This document shows, in pieces, positions 34,579 to 43,011 of a stretch of DNA of 64,000 nt. The stretch's first letter is position 1; every line of letters begins with the position of its first letter. The translations under genes were made by a program, and so were the position numbers. The stretch is taken from positions 221,198 through 285,197 of the forward strand of contig NZ_AAMO01000007.1 of NCBI RefSeq assembly GCF_000152725.1, given 5' to 3'. The notes under the pieces were generated by a model. It saw only the letters and a list, made by a program, of their open reading frames with translations, was not told the DNA's origin and made no database searches. The stretch comes from Pseudooceanicola batsensis HTCC2597. Its GTDB lineage: Bacteria; Pseudomonadota; Alphaproteobacteria; Rhodobacterales; Rhodobacteraceae.

Positions 34579-35285
34579 CTGCAACGACTGATTGGCTCAC
34601 GGCATTTCCGCTTCAGCCCGCTACGGCGGCGGTCGACGCTTTGCTGCAGGGCTGGGCAGACTTGTCCGTTCGCGAACTCCCGGACTTCAATCCGAAGACC
34701 AAGGAGGACAAGCTGACCAAGAAGCTCAAGGTCTATGTCGACAACTACGTTGCGCGCGAGCGAGGCCTGCTAGGCATGTGGGCAGCCGAGAATGTTATTG
34801 GCGAGATCGACCCCGCGACTGGTGATTGGATCGAAGAGCGCCGCACCGATATTGTTTACGGCTGGAACGATGAGACCCGGGAAATCAAGTTGGTGTTCGA
34901 GTTCAAACGCCTCGGCCGTCAAAAGAAACATCGCGACCACTATCTCCAAAACAGGGGTCTCGGCCGTTTCGTCACTGGGATTTACAGTCGCGACCAGGCA
35001 GTCGCGGCGATGGTAGGGGTGCTTCTCGATCCCGAGACGGAGGTCGTACCGCCCATCCGGCAAGCGCTTGACGATGCCGCGCTAGCTGCCGAGCTGAGAC
35101 TAAAGCCGACAGCGAGCGGCACGTCGATCACTCGGCCATCGCAGATTTTCGGCATGGCAGATTTCGACACAGAGCATGAGCGCGATCCCACTTTTGGGCC
35201 GAAATATGGGACTATCCGCGTTTCGCATTTCTTTCTGTCCTTTGGCTATCCCGTCAGCACATCGAAGCAGAAAAAAACCAGCTAG
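34575..35285 (+). CDS. Putative PD-(D/E)XK nuclease-fold protein of the methyltransferase cassette
   Basis: A 236-residue protein translationally coupled to the methyltransferase (GTGA overlap). A PD-(D/E)XK-like signature is visible: Asp91 in RRTDIVY, then Glu109 and Lys111 in LVFEFKRL, separated by a beta hairpin, with an upstream helix (Glu73/Glu76 region). It could be the restriction nuclease partner of the methyltransferase, or a related nuclease-fold accessory protein. The fold call is from motif spacing only. The C-terminal 70 residues are unassigned. Confidence 0.6.
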   Translation: MTATTDWLTAFPLQPATAAVDALLQGWADLSVRELPDFNPKTKEDKLTKKLKVYVDNYVARERGLLGMWAAENVIGEIDPATGDWIEERRTDIVYGWNDETREIKLVFEFKRLGRQKKHRDHYLQNRGLGRFVTGIYSRDQAVAAMVGVLLDPETEVVPPIRQALDDAALAAELRLKPTASGTSITRPSQIFGMADFDTEHERDPTFGPKYGTIRVSHFFLSFGYPVSTSKQKKTS

Positions 35286-35441
35286 GTTCAAGCCAATGCC
35301 CTGGCACTCCCGATGGATTAGCATGGTTGCGATTTCGGAGGCAAAGCTGTCGTTCGGTTACCGCGCCGCTAACGACAGCTTATCGCCTGTCTTGCCGAGA
35401 GGATTAGTCTACGAGAGCAGCACGGCCGACTTGGCAAAGCT

Positions 35442-36521
35442 CTACCGCTTTCCCAACCTGCTCAGTCGAGCCAACTGAGCCAACATCCGCGCCCCCGTTC
35501 CGGTCGCACGACTACCCGGATGCGGTGAGGGACCCCCGGCAGAATTCGGACGGGCGGGAAGTGGTTGAACGCCGAGGAATTGCCGAGCCCGCAGCGCGGC
35601 GTACTCGGCTCCTGTCGCGCCACCAATTGCGTACCTGTTGTAGACCTGCTGACTTCCAGCCAACCCGCGGGCGAAGGAATAGCTGCCCCCAAAACCTGCG
35701 GTGAGCGCCGGCATCATGATGTTTCCCGACACCGACCTGACGATGAAGGGCGTCGCGATGATAAAGCCCTTGGCCATGAGCACCATCATGAAGAAGGGGA
35801 TCAGCGCGCCGATGTTCGATGCGCCCTCCGGATCGCCTAGTTCTGCGAGCAGTGCACGCGAAACACCCGTGATGGTCGCGAATATTCCGGCGACAACGAT
35901 TGGATACATCGCGAACGAGACGAGCGCGGACAGCCAGCGCGCAAAATAGTCTTTCGTGACATCGAAAAGAGTCAGGAAAATCATGATCGGAGCGATCCCG
36001 ATCAACAGGGCGATCATGAGCCGGGAGGCAATGACGATGAAGGCTGCAAGGCCGCCCAGGATCGAAAGAAGCAGGACGCCCAAGGTGTCCAGCAACGCGC
36101 CCGCCATCCAGTTGAGTTCAGAGCCCGCTGCGTTGAGGTAATCCCCGAGAGCGGCGATGAGTTCGTCGAATTCTTCCGCGAACGTCCCGGAAGGACCAGG
36201 CGATCCTCCTCCAACCGAGGCCACCAAGGATCCTGCGATACTGTCGATGCCGCTCAATATGGCGGTGGCGAATGCGTTAAACTCGACCCAGTTTGTCGCA
36301 AAGACACCGATGAGCCCGATCTTGATTGCCAACCAGAATGCCGTGCGGCCGTCCATGGCGCGGTACTGGTAGATCATGTTCAGACAGACCAGGACCACGA
36401 CAAGCGTCGCTCCGAGCACAAGCAGCGTCCCGACCGTCGAAGCCACGGCCCCGAACTGGGTTTCTGCTACGGTATCCAGGTAACCTTGGGCGGTTTCGAC
36501 GAAGTACGCGACAACGCTCAT
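35442..36521 (-). CDS. virB6: VirB6-type T4SS inner-membrane channel protein
   Basis: A 359-residue polytopic membrane protein: segments near 25-47, 65-85, 140-165 (ALLDTLGVLLLSILGGLAAFIVIASRLM), 168-185, 200-220 and 240-262, with the conserved VirB6 feature of a Trp-containing cytoplasmic stretch (FARWLSALVSFAMYPIVV). The polar C-terminal 90 residues are Gly/Pro-rich. It is the last gene of the virB operon here, after virB11, whereas in the Agrobacterium order it lies between virB5 and virB7. It conducts the DNA substrate across the inner membrane. Confidence 0.88.
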   Translation of the reverse strand: MSVVAYFVETAQGYLDTVAETQFGAVASTVGTLLVLGATLVVVLVCLNMIYQYRAMDGRTAFWLAIKIGLIGVFATNWVEFNAFATAILSGIDSIAGSLVASVGGGSPGPSGTFAEEFDELIAALGDYLNAAGSELNWMAGALLDTLGVLLLSILGGLAAFIVIASRLMIALLIGIAPIMIFLTLFDVTKDYFARWLSALVSFAMYPIVVAGIFATITGVSRALLAELGDPEGASNIGALIPFFMMVLMAKGFIIATPFIVRSVSGNIMMPALTAGFGGSYSFARGLAGSQQVYNRYAIGGATGAEYAALRARQFLGVQPLPARPNSAGGPSPHPGSRATGTGARMLAQLARLSRLGKR

Positions 36522-36535
36522 GGTCAGGCCTCCAA

Positions 36536-36940
36536 CTACCAGTTCCCGGCCGCTTCACAAATCGGCTTGGCAATTTTCCGGAGCTCGTTCGCCAACCGCC
36601 GACTTTCTGAAGTTGCCTCGACGATGTCCCAGTATTCCCCGGTGGCGTACCGGTCCCGGTACTCGGCCTCGGCTGCATCCCACGGAGGATATCGCGTCGC
36701 GCATTCACAGCTCTGGGCCTCCACGATACGCTGCATGCTCTCGGCTCTGTAGATCTGCTGGATGAGCAACCTCTTGTGGGCATCGCGCGGTCCCATCTCC
36801 CTCATCCATTCCGGCTCAGGAGGTTGGTCGGGGCAGACGTCCGGCGTGTTGAGACGCGCCGGGCTTTGACTGCGTTCAGCAATGCTGCTCGTGGCGGACG
36901 TGACCACCGCCATGACCAATATGTGCGCGAGCCGTATCAT
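36536..36940 (-). CDS. Secreted T4SS-operon protein of unknown function
   Basis: A 134-residue protein with an N-terminal signal peptide (MIRLAHILVMAVVTSATSSIA) and three cysteines (one near 42, the C-x-C pair in AQSCECATRYPPW, one near the end), suggesting a periplasmic disulfide-bonded helical domain. It overlaps the DUF4177 gene upstream and lies just before virB6, so it may be an accessory periplasmic T4SS component. No family recognised. Confidence 0.72.
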   Translation of the reverse strand: MIRLAHILVMAVVTSATSSIAERSQSPARLNTPDVCPDQPPEPEWMREMGPRDAHKRLLIQQIYRAESMQRIVEAQSCECATRYPPWDAAEAEYRDRYATGEYWDIVEATSESRRLANELRKIAKPICEAAGNW

Positions 36941-37128
36941 GGCGCTCCGGACGCTGTGTTGGGGTCAAGTTCGCGTTTCAAGAACGTGGTGTACCCATAA
37001 TCGCCTGCTTCTGCGGATATGACTTCCCATCCGTCTGCCCCGTGGTCATTCAGGGTCCGGCGCATCGTCTCGAAGTCCTTTGTCTTTTTCACCTCGAAGA
37101 ACAGGATCTCATACTCAAACCGTTTCAT
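36937..37128 (-). CDS. DUF4177 family small protein
   Basis: A 63-residue protein with the DUF4177 pattern: FEYEILFFE strand, a helix ending LNDHGADGWEVIS, and a terminal strand TTFLKREL. The family is a compact alpha-beta domain of unknown function. It is unusual inside a virB operon. ATGA overlaps with both virB11 upstream and the secreted protein gene downstream make the co-expression clear. Confidence 0.8.
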   Translation of the reverse strand: MKRFEYEILFFEVKKTKDFETMRRTLNDHGADGWEVISAEAGDYGYTTFLKRELDPNTASGAP

Positions 37129-38114
37129 GGCGTCTGCCTTTCCTCCAACTCTGTTCCTGGCAAGTAAAACTCGGTGATGCCGCGCTGGCCCTCTTCGCGC
37201 CCGGCCTGAATGATCACGTCGATCGAGCTTTCGATGTACTGGACCATGTCCTGATAGGTCATTGGGATCTCGGTCTTGAGGGCGGCGATGGCGAGGCGCT
37301 GGACGGCGAGCTGTGGGGTTTCCGCATGAAGCGTCGTCATGGACCCGCCATGGCCGGTGTTGATTGCTTCGAGGAAGGTCATGGCTTCCTTGCCGCGAAC
37401 TTCGCCGAGGATGATCCGGTCCGGGCGCATACGCAGGGTTGCGGTCAGAAGGATGTCGGCGGATTGGAATTCCGCATCGCGGTTGGCGATGAGCGTGACC
37501 GCGTTCGGCTGGGTCGGGAGCAGTTCTGCCGCTTCCTCGATGGTGACGATCCGTTCTTCGGCGCTGACGTAGGACAGGATTTTCCGGGCGGCGACGGTCT
37601 TGCCGGTGGAGGTCCCGCCGGAGACGATCATGTTGAGCTTGTTCTCGACGCAGAAGCGGATGGCGTCGGTGATGACCCCGGAGGCCACGACCTCGCGGAG
37701 GGTCCGGTTCTTCTGCTGGCGGAGCTCCTCGAGCTTGCGCTCCTTGCCGTAGAGATAGCGCAACTCGATCTCGTCGAGCGGCAGACTGGAGAAGAACCTC
37801 AGGGAAATCGACATGCCGGAGATGACGGCCGGGGGTGTGATGACCTGCGCCCGGATCGGCCGCCCGCGATAGGCGATCGAGACCGAGACGATCGGCTTGT
37901 CCTTGCTCATGGTCGTATTGGCGCTGGAGGCGATCTGGTTGCCGAGGTCGCGCAGTTCGGTGACGGTCAGGCGGTCATCGAGCGCCCGCATGAAATGATC
38001 GCCCTGGAATTCCCCCCAGCAGGAGCCGTCGGGGTTCACACAAATCTCGATGACGTCGTCGCGGGCGGCGTCCTTCAGCTTGTCGAGCGAGGCCTGGAGG
38101 TAGCTGACCGTCAT
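37125..38114 (-). CDS. virB11: VirB11-type T4SS ATPase
   Basis: A 329-residue hexameric traffic ATPase: an N-terminal domain with VSIAYRGRPIRAQVITPP, Walker A GGTSTGKT (166-173), Asp box VTIEEAAELLP, Walker B-like RPDRIILGEVRGKEA and the His box TGHGGSMTTLHAE. It has all the motifs of VirB11/PulE enzymes. The ATG at 38114 lies one base past the virB10 stop. It energises pilus assembly and substrate transfer in concert with VirB4 and VirD4. Confidence 0.95.
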   Translation of the reverse strand: MTVSYLQASLDKLKDAARDDVIEICVNPDGSCWGEFQGDHFMRALDDRLTVTELRDLGNQIASSANTTMSKDKPIVSVSIAYRGRPIRAQVITPPAVISGMSISLRFFSSLPLDEIELRYLYGKERKLEELRQQKNRTLREVVASGVITDAIRFCVENKLNMIVSGGTSTGKTVAARKILSYVSAEERIVTIEEAAELLPTQPNAVTLIANRDAEFQSADILLTATLRMRPDRIILGEVRGKEAMTFLEAINTGHGGSMTTLHAETPQLAVQRLAIAALKTEIPMTYQDMVQYIESSIDVIIQAGREEGQRGITEFYLPGTELEERQTP

Positions 38115-38115
38115 C

Positions 38116-39507
38116 TCAGAAAATCTCCAGATCGCGGTCGACCATGACGGTGACGCGGGCGCCCCGGTCGATGTAGATGACGGGGCCGATGGAGAGGTAC
38201 TCGCCGATGACGCTGTCAGTCGCGTCGGCCAGATCGTCGCCCACATCCTCGAGCACGCTTGCGGTGTTCTTGTTCTTGACCTCGCCGGCTGCGACACTTG
38301 GGGCGGCGGAGATGATCGAGATGAGGGCCGCCGAGCCGAAGCGTTGCGCGAACCGCGTATCGACAAACCCGGTGACGCCGGAGCGGCCCAGTTCGTCGCC
38401 GCCGAAGGCGCTGATCCGGATCGTTTGCTGGGTCGGCAGGATGATGCGGTCCCAGGCGATGGTGACACGGCGCTGCGCAATCTCGACGCCGGAGCGGTAC
38501 CGCCCGATCAGCCGCGAGCCGCGCGGGATCAGCAGGCGAGACCCGTCGTAGCTGTAAACATCCTCGGAGATGATGGCGCGGGTCTGGCCGGGCAGGGAGC
38601 TGTCGAGCGCAGTCTCCATCACCGCCTGGATCATCGTGCCCTGGACTACGGTGTTTGACGGGTTGGCGATGACCTCGGCCTGGGTGACATCGCTCGGCAG
38701 CGCACCGTTTCGGACGAAGTCGGTAACCTCGTTCAGGGTACGCTTCGCCAGTTCGGTTGATTGGGAGCCGTCCGCGCCTGCGCCCCCGAAGGCGATGACG
38801 GGCGAGGCCACCCGTCGCTGCTGAAAGGCGCGTTCCTCTTCGGCCCGCCTGCGCAACTCTTCCATCCGCCGCGCCTCTTCCTCCTGACGCAGGCGCTCCG
38901 CTTCCCGCGCCCGCAGGTCCTCCTCGGACGGACCCGGCGGGGCAAGGACGGGCTTCTTGGCCTCGAGCTGCGCGAGTTCCAGATCCATGCGCAGTTGCTG
39001 CATCTCGCGGTCACGGGCGGCGAGTTCCTTCTGGAATTCCGCCTGGGCGTTCTCCGAGGCCTTCTGGAGGGCCGCGACCTGCGCGGTCAGCGCATCGATC
39101 GCTGCCGCGGCTGCCGGGTCTTCGCCGGTCTCGGGCGGCGGTGCGGAGCGCAATTCCTCGATCTGGGCCTGCAGCGCCGCGATCTGTTTCAGGAGCTCGG
39201 CATTGGGTTCGGCAGGTTCGGGCACGATGACGACCTCGGGCTCCGGCGGCGGCGGTGGTCGGAAGGGCTCAATCTCGCCAAACCCGTCGCCTTCCTGCTG
39301 GAACTCGTCCGGCGTCGCGGTCGGCAGAGCCACCTCCACATCCGGTCGCGAGAAGACATAGAGCACGAGACCGCCCGCAAGGATCAGGCCGGCCATCAGG
39401 AGGGCGAGGAGCGGGGATCGCCTCTTGCCCTGTGAGACCCGTCTCGCTGTCCCCTGTTCGAGCGCGGCGAGGCGCTTTTCCAGATCGGGGTTCGGATCAT
39501 CGCTCAT
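38116..39507 (-). CDS. virB10: VirB10-type T4SS core scaffold
   Basis: A 463-residue protein: a short cytosolic N-terminus, one membrane segment (about 32-53), a Pro/Glu-rich linker (FRPPPPPEPEVVIVPEP), a long coiled coil (about 95-215) and a C-terminal TrbI-type beta-barrel domain (TVVQGTMIQAVMETALDS, SRLLIPRGSRLIGRYRSG, WDRIILPTQQTIRI). The barrel forms the outer-membrane core with VirB9 and VirB7. The ATG at 39507 is chosen over an upstream extension that lies within virB9. The overlap with the virB9 stop is ATGA. Confidence 0.93.
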   Translation of the reverse strand: MSDDPNPDLEKRLAALEQGTARRVSQGKRRSPLLALLMAGLILAGGLVLYVFSRPDVEVALPTATPDEFQQEGDGFGEIEPFRPPPPPEPEVVIVPEPAEPNAELLKQIAALQAQIEELRSAPPPETGEDPAAAAAIDALTAQVAALQKASENAQAEFQKELAARDREMQQLRMDLELAQLEAKKPVLAPPGPSEEDLRAREAERLRQEEEARRMEELRRRAEEERAFQQRRVASPVIAFGGAGADGSQSTELAKRTLNEVTDFVRNGALPSDVTQAEVIANPSNTVVQGTMIQAVMETALDSSLPGQTRAIISEDVYSYDGSRLLIPRGSRLIGRYRSGVEIAQRRVTIAWDRIILPTQQTIRISAFGGDELGRSGVTGFVDTRFAQRFGSAALISIISAAPSVAAGEVKNKNTASVLEDVGDDLADATDSVIGEYLSIGPVIYIDRGARVTVMVDRDLEIF

Positions 39508-40199
39508 GACGTTCCCCCTTCGGGCACTATTGCGGAAACGCAGACGGTGTCGTCCCCGAGCCGCAGGACCCAATACCGGTTGACGCCGGAGACGCGGATC
39601 ACGCCATCCTCGACGGCGCCGGTGTTCACCGTGCGCTCCCGTCCCCCGGAGTATCGGAAGATGGCCGGGACGGGCGCGTTCCGCCTGAAGGCGAAGTAGG
39701 TGAAGGTGCCATCGTCCCAGATCCGGGAGGGTGTGAACTCCTTGCGTGCGCTCACGGCGTAGTTGTGGTTCGGGGCCGCCTTGGCGATGGCGTTCGAGGG
39801 GCGGCGGGTGTCGCCCGGGTAGCGGAACTGGACGACGTAGAAGGTCGGGCTCGAGACCTCCTCCACGTTGAAATAATAGCTCCGCCGGTTGGTGTAGACG
39901 GTGACATTGGATTTTACGCCGCGGGCGAGGGGCTTGATGGCGAAGGCGCGACCCCCGGGGACGCCGTCGATTTCGAAGCCCACGGTGTCGCCCGCGATGA
40001 TCGAGCTGATGCTTTCGCCCTCACCGAATTCCACTGTGGTGACATGGGTGAGCGACACGCTCAGCCGGAAGACCTGACCGTCCTGGTAGGTGGCGATGCG
40101 GACGCGCTTGTCGTTCGGGCCGCTCCGGGGGACTTGCTCCGCAAGGGCAGGGGCGGTCAGCAGGACCAGACTTAACAGGGTGGAGAGGCATTGGCGCAT
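39504..40199 (-). CDS. virB9: VirB9-type T4SS core protein
   Basis: A 231-residue periplasmic/outer-membrane protein: signal peptide (LLSLVLLTAPALA, cleaved near residue 20), the CagX/VirB9 N-terminal domain with VRIATYQDGQVFRLSVSLTH and TVYTNRRSYYFNV, and the C-terminal domain (NYAVSARKEFTPSRIWDDGTFTYFAF, then PVPAIFRYSGGRERTVNT) which pairs with VirB7 and VirB10. It is single-copy and complete. Confidence 0.93.
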   Translation of the reverse strand: MRQCLSTLLSLVLLTAPALAEQVPRSGPNDKRVRIATYQDGQVFRLSVSLTHVTTVEFGEGESISSIIAGDTVGFEIDGVPGGRAFAIKPLARGVKSNVTVYTNRRSYYFNVEEVSSPTFYVVQFRYPGDTRRPSNAIAKAAPNHNYAVSARKEFTPSRIWDDGTFTYFAFRRNAPVPAIFRYSGGRERTVNTGAVEDGVIRVSGVNRYWVLRLGDDTVCVSAIVPEGGTS

Positions 40200-40200
40200 G

Positions 40201-40854
40201 TCAGTTCTCCAGCCTGTCCGAGCGGATGGCGTATTCGACGACGGTGAAGCCGAAGGGGTTGTTCCAGACCTCGTCGATGGTGCGGCGCGTCTCGGGGCGG
40301 AATTCGAAGAGGAGGGTGGCGGTGAAGAGACCGGCCTGCACGCCGTTGATCGACGTCAGACGCTTGCGCAGGCGCACGGTTGCGCGGTTGGCCCCGATGC
40401 GGTTGATGCTGAGGATCTCGACCTCGAGGCGGGCGTTTGGGCCGTAGATCGTGGGCGGATAGTCGGCATTGGCCGAGTTCCAGATGCGCCGGAGCGAGGC
40501 TTGCGCGGCCCCATCCGAGCGCCGGAGGACGCTGCGGATGCGGACATCGTTGTCGAGCTGGTTGTAGACCTCGCGGTCGGTCACGTAGCGAAAGACCTCG
40601 GCCTCGATGATGGCGCGGTTTTCCGTGACGGAGGTGGCGCCGACGGAGGCTTCCGGAAGCGCGAACCCGGTGGCCGGGTCGTAGGGTACGACGACGGGCG
40701 GGGGATCGACATCGAGGATGGCGACGGCGGCCGCGCTCAGGCAGCCGAGACAGCCGAAGATCAGGCCCACGAGCCCGAGGCGCTGCCAGAGCCGTTCCCG
40801 CCGGAGCGCCCCATAGACCAGTTCCTCTTCGATGATCGCCAGCTCTTCGTCCAC
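40201..40854 (-). CDS. virB8: VirB8-type T4SS assembly protein
   Basis: A 217-residue bitopic inner-membrane protein: a short cytosolic start, one membrane helix (LGLVGLIFGCLGCLSAAAVAIL, about 26-47) and a periplasmic NTF2-like domain with ENRAIIEAEVFRYVTDREVYN, RIWNSANADYPPTIYG and a final EVWNNPFGFTVVEYAI. The start codon is GTG at 40854. It nucleates the channel by contacting VirB5, VirB6, VirB9 and VirB10. Confidence 0.92.
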   Translation of the reverse strand: MDEELAIIEEELVYGALRRERLWQRLGLVGLIFGCLGCLSAAAVAILDVDPPPVVVPYDPATGFALPEASVGATSVTENRAIIEAEVFRYVTDREVYNQLDNDVRIRSVLRRSDGAAQASLRRIWNSANADYPPTIYGPNARLEVEILSINRIGANRATVRLRKRLTSINGVQAGLFTATLLFEFRPETRRTIDEVWNNPFGFTVVEYAIRSDRLEN

Positions 40855-40866
40855 CGCGCCATCTCC

Positions 40867-41697
40867 TCACTCGGGCCGGAGCTCGGGGAGGGTGAAGTCC
40901 ATGAACTTCTGCTCCTCGGCGATGGTGGCGGCATCGATGACGCCGCCGGTTCCGTCGCCCACGGTCTGGACCGCCTCGAGCTGCCACATGGCGACAAGGG
41001 CGATTGCAAGTTCAGCGGTCACGCGGGTGTTGAGATCGACGCTCTCCTTCAGCTCGTCCATGTCGTCGATGAGGCTGACGAGCCGCTCGACACGTTGCAG
41101 CGACTGGCCCGCGTCATCGTAGCTGTTCTGCGCGGCAGCGGAGACGAGGGCCCCGGTGGTGGCCTGGGTCGCCACGCGTTCGGCGCCGGGATTGCCGCTG
41201 CGCGCCATCTCCGCGAGTGTGTCCTCGTCGAAGCCCAGATCGGCCAGCACCCGGTCCATCTGGGTTTCGATCTGGCTGGCACCAGACCCGGTCAGTCGGG
41301 AAAAATCCCCGGTCTTGATCGCCTCAATCGTGGCGATGATGTCGCCGAACTCCTGGTCCAGAAGGCCGTTCAGCTCATCCTCCATCTGGGTACGGATGAT
41401 CTCGGGCAGTTCTGCGAGACGGGTGAGGGCCTGATAGGTGCGCTGGAGTTCCGCGAGATGTTCCTTGAGGGTGGTCAGTTGTTCGCGCAGCTGCGTCAGC
41501 TGTTCGTTCTGAAGCAGTTCGTCCTCGATCATCTGCCGCAGCTGCTGGATGTTCTGGGCGATGTTCTGCGTGTCGACGACGGGCACGCCCTGGGCCTGCG
41601 CGACGCCGCTGATTAGGTACGGAGGACTCGACAGGACCAGCACGCCAACGACGGCGGCGTGACGGAGCCAACTGGACGGGGGGCAGGTTACCGGCAT
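40867..41697 (-). CDS. virB5: VirB5-type T4SS minor pilin
   Basis: A 276-residue secreted helical protein. Signal peptide (AAVVGVLVLSSPPYLISGVAQA) then the heptad-rich DTQNIAQNIQQLRQMIEDELLQNEQ typical of VirB5/TrbJ, a Gly/Ser-containing middle and a terminal helix with LNTRVTAELAIALVAMW and the tail EEQKFMDFTLPELRPE. The start ATG at 41697 overlaps the stop of the upstream transglycosylase-hybrid gene (ATGA). Its last 55 residues are homologous to the end of that neighbour. Confidence 0.88.
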   Translation of the reverse strand: MPVTCPPSSWLRHAAVVGVLVLSSPPYLISGVAQAQGVPVVDTQNIAQNIQQLRQMIEDELLQNEQLTQLREQLTTLKEHLAELQRTYQALTRLAELPEIIRTQMEDELNGLLDQEFGDIIATIEAIKTGDFSRLTGSGASQIETQMDRVLADLGFDEDTLAEMARSGNPGAERVATQATTGALVSAAAQNSYDDAGQSLQRVERLVSLIDDMDELKESVDLNTRVTAELAIALVAMWQLEAVQTVGDGTGGVIDAATIAEEQKFMDFTLPELRPE

Positions 41698-42848
41698 CAA
41701 CGTACCTCCTTGATCGTGAAGTCCATGAACTCGGCCTCGGCCATCCGGGCGGAGGCCTGGGCAAGCTGGGCGGCGGTCAATGGCTTGGTGCGCACGGCCT
41801 TGAGGCGGACGCGGGCAGCGACCAAGCGGACCAGTTCGGCGCGGGCATAGGTGTTGAGCGCCATGCTGTCCTGAACGTCGGTGGTTCCCCGGATCCGCAG
41901 AACGATGTCCTGAATGCGCAGGGCGGCCTGGCGGATCGCGACCGGAGAGGCGTTGCCGTACCGGGCCGCACCAAAGCCCGCGAAGGAGAGATTGGAGTTC
42001 GCGAGAAGCGCCGGGTCGATGGTGCCGAGCGCCTCGATCCCGCCGATGCGGGAGAGGTAGAGGTTGTAGCGCTCGGGAATGACCCGGACGTAGTGCTGGG
42101 TCTCCTTGAACGGCGGCACGCCACCATACTCGAACACGCGACCGGGACCGGCGTTGTAGGCGGCCAGCGCGTTGATGACATTGCCGTCGAAGGTGTTGAG
42201 CTGCCTTGCGAGGTACCGCGCCCCGCCTTCGACCTGCAGATAGGGGCTGTCGTAATAGGCGGGGTTGATGCCAAGATCGCTGGCGGTGCCCGGCATGATC
42301 TGGGTGAGACCGAAAGCTCCGACCGGGGAGCGCGCCCCGATGGAAAACCGGCTCTCCTGCCATATCAGGGCTTGCAGAAGCGCCCGCCACTGCACGACCG
42401 AGAGGCCTGCGCGGCCGACACCGGGCTGGCCATGGGTGTCGCGGGCAACGCGGATGATCAGTTGTTCAATGGTCTCGGCCGCATCGCCAAACATCGCCGC
42501 GCCGCCGGGATTGGGATCGACATCGGCGTTTCCGTAGACAGCTTCGACCGACCGCTCGGCATCCCGATTCCCGGTCTCTAGGTCCGAAACCATGTCGGAT
42601 ACGCCCAGACCGCCAAAGCTGGTCTGCGCCTCGAGGATGTTGCGCAGGACGGCGAGCTGTTCCTCTTCGATCTCGGAGATTAATTCCTTGACGGCCAGCT
42701 TGTCGCGCTGGAGGGCGAGATCGGTCTCCCGGTCGGCGGTCTCCACGATGTCCCGCGCGGTCAGGGCGTTGTCATTGGTCGGGACGCCTTGCGCGGCGAC
42801 CGGCCCGGCCAGGACCGCGAGGGCGAAGATCAGCGCGGGGCTATTCAC
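41697..42848 (-). CDS. Lytic transglycosylase fused to a VirB5-like C-terminal domain
   Basis: A 383-residue secreted protein from a GTG at 42848 with signal peptide (ALIFALAVLAGPVAA). After a coiled region (about 40-75) comes an SLT transglycosylase domain: catalytic Glu165 in IWQESRFS, PVGAFGLTQIMPGTA, and LAAYNAGPGRVFEYGG. The last 55 residues (SMALNTYARAELVRLVAARV ... AEAEFMDFTIKEVR) align with the end of the adjacent VirB5, including LNT, AEL and the FMDFT tail. The protein seems to join peptidoglycan cutting with a minor-pilin tail. It overlaps the VirB7-like gene start-to-stop. Confidence 0.82.
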   Translation of the reverse strand: MNSPALIFALAVLAGPVAAQGVPTNDNALTARDIVETADRETDLALQRDKLAVKELISEIEEEQLAVLRNILEAQTSFGGLGVSDMVSDLETGNRDAERSVEAVYGNADVDPNPGGAAMFGDAAETIEQLIIRVARDTHGQPGVGRAGLSVVQWRALLQALIWQESRFSIGARSPVGAFGLTQIMPGTASDLGINPAYYDSPYLQVEGGARYLARQLNTFDGNVINALAAYNAGPGRVFEYGGVPPFKETQHYVRVIPERYNLYLSRIGGIEALGTIDPALLANSNLSFAGFGAARYGNASPVAIRQAALRIQDIVLRIRGTTDVQDSMALNTYARAELVRLVAARVRLKAVRTKPLTAAQLAQASARMAEAEFMDFTIKEVR

Positions 42849-43011
42849 GGCGCAGGTCCGCAAAGGTCGCGCCGGCCAAGGGTGTGAAGGAGCAATCATC
42901 GGCGCCTGGGTCGCTCGCGGCGAAGCTGAAGCAGTTGGCGCGGGGTTCCTGGTATGGCTCGCAGGCCGCGAGGGTGCCGAGACCGATGAGCACCAAAAGA
43001 AAACGGATCAT
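42841..43011 (-). CDS. virB7: VirB7-like lipoprotein
   Basis: A 56-residue protein: MIRFLLVLIGLGTLAAC gives a signal peptide with the lipobox LAAC (Cys17), then a short Cys-containing periplasmic part (NCFSFAASDPGADDCSFTPL). Size, lipobox and position beside virB4 and the core genes fit VirB7, which anchors the outer-membrane core and disulfide-bonds with VirB9. Its ATG overlaps the virB4 stop and its TAG overlaps the next gene's GTG, so it is embedded in the operon. Confidence 0.8.
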   Translation of the reverse strand: MIRFLLVLIGLGTLAACEPYQEPRANCFSFAASDPGADDCSFTPLAGATFADLRRE

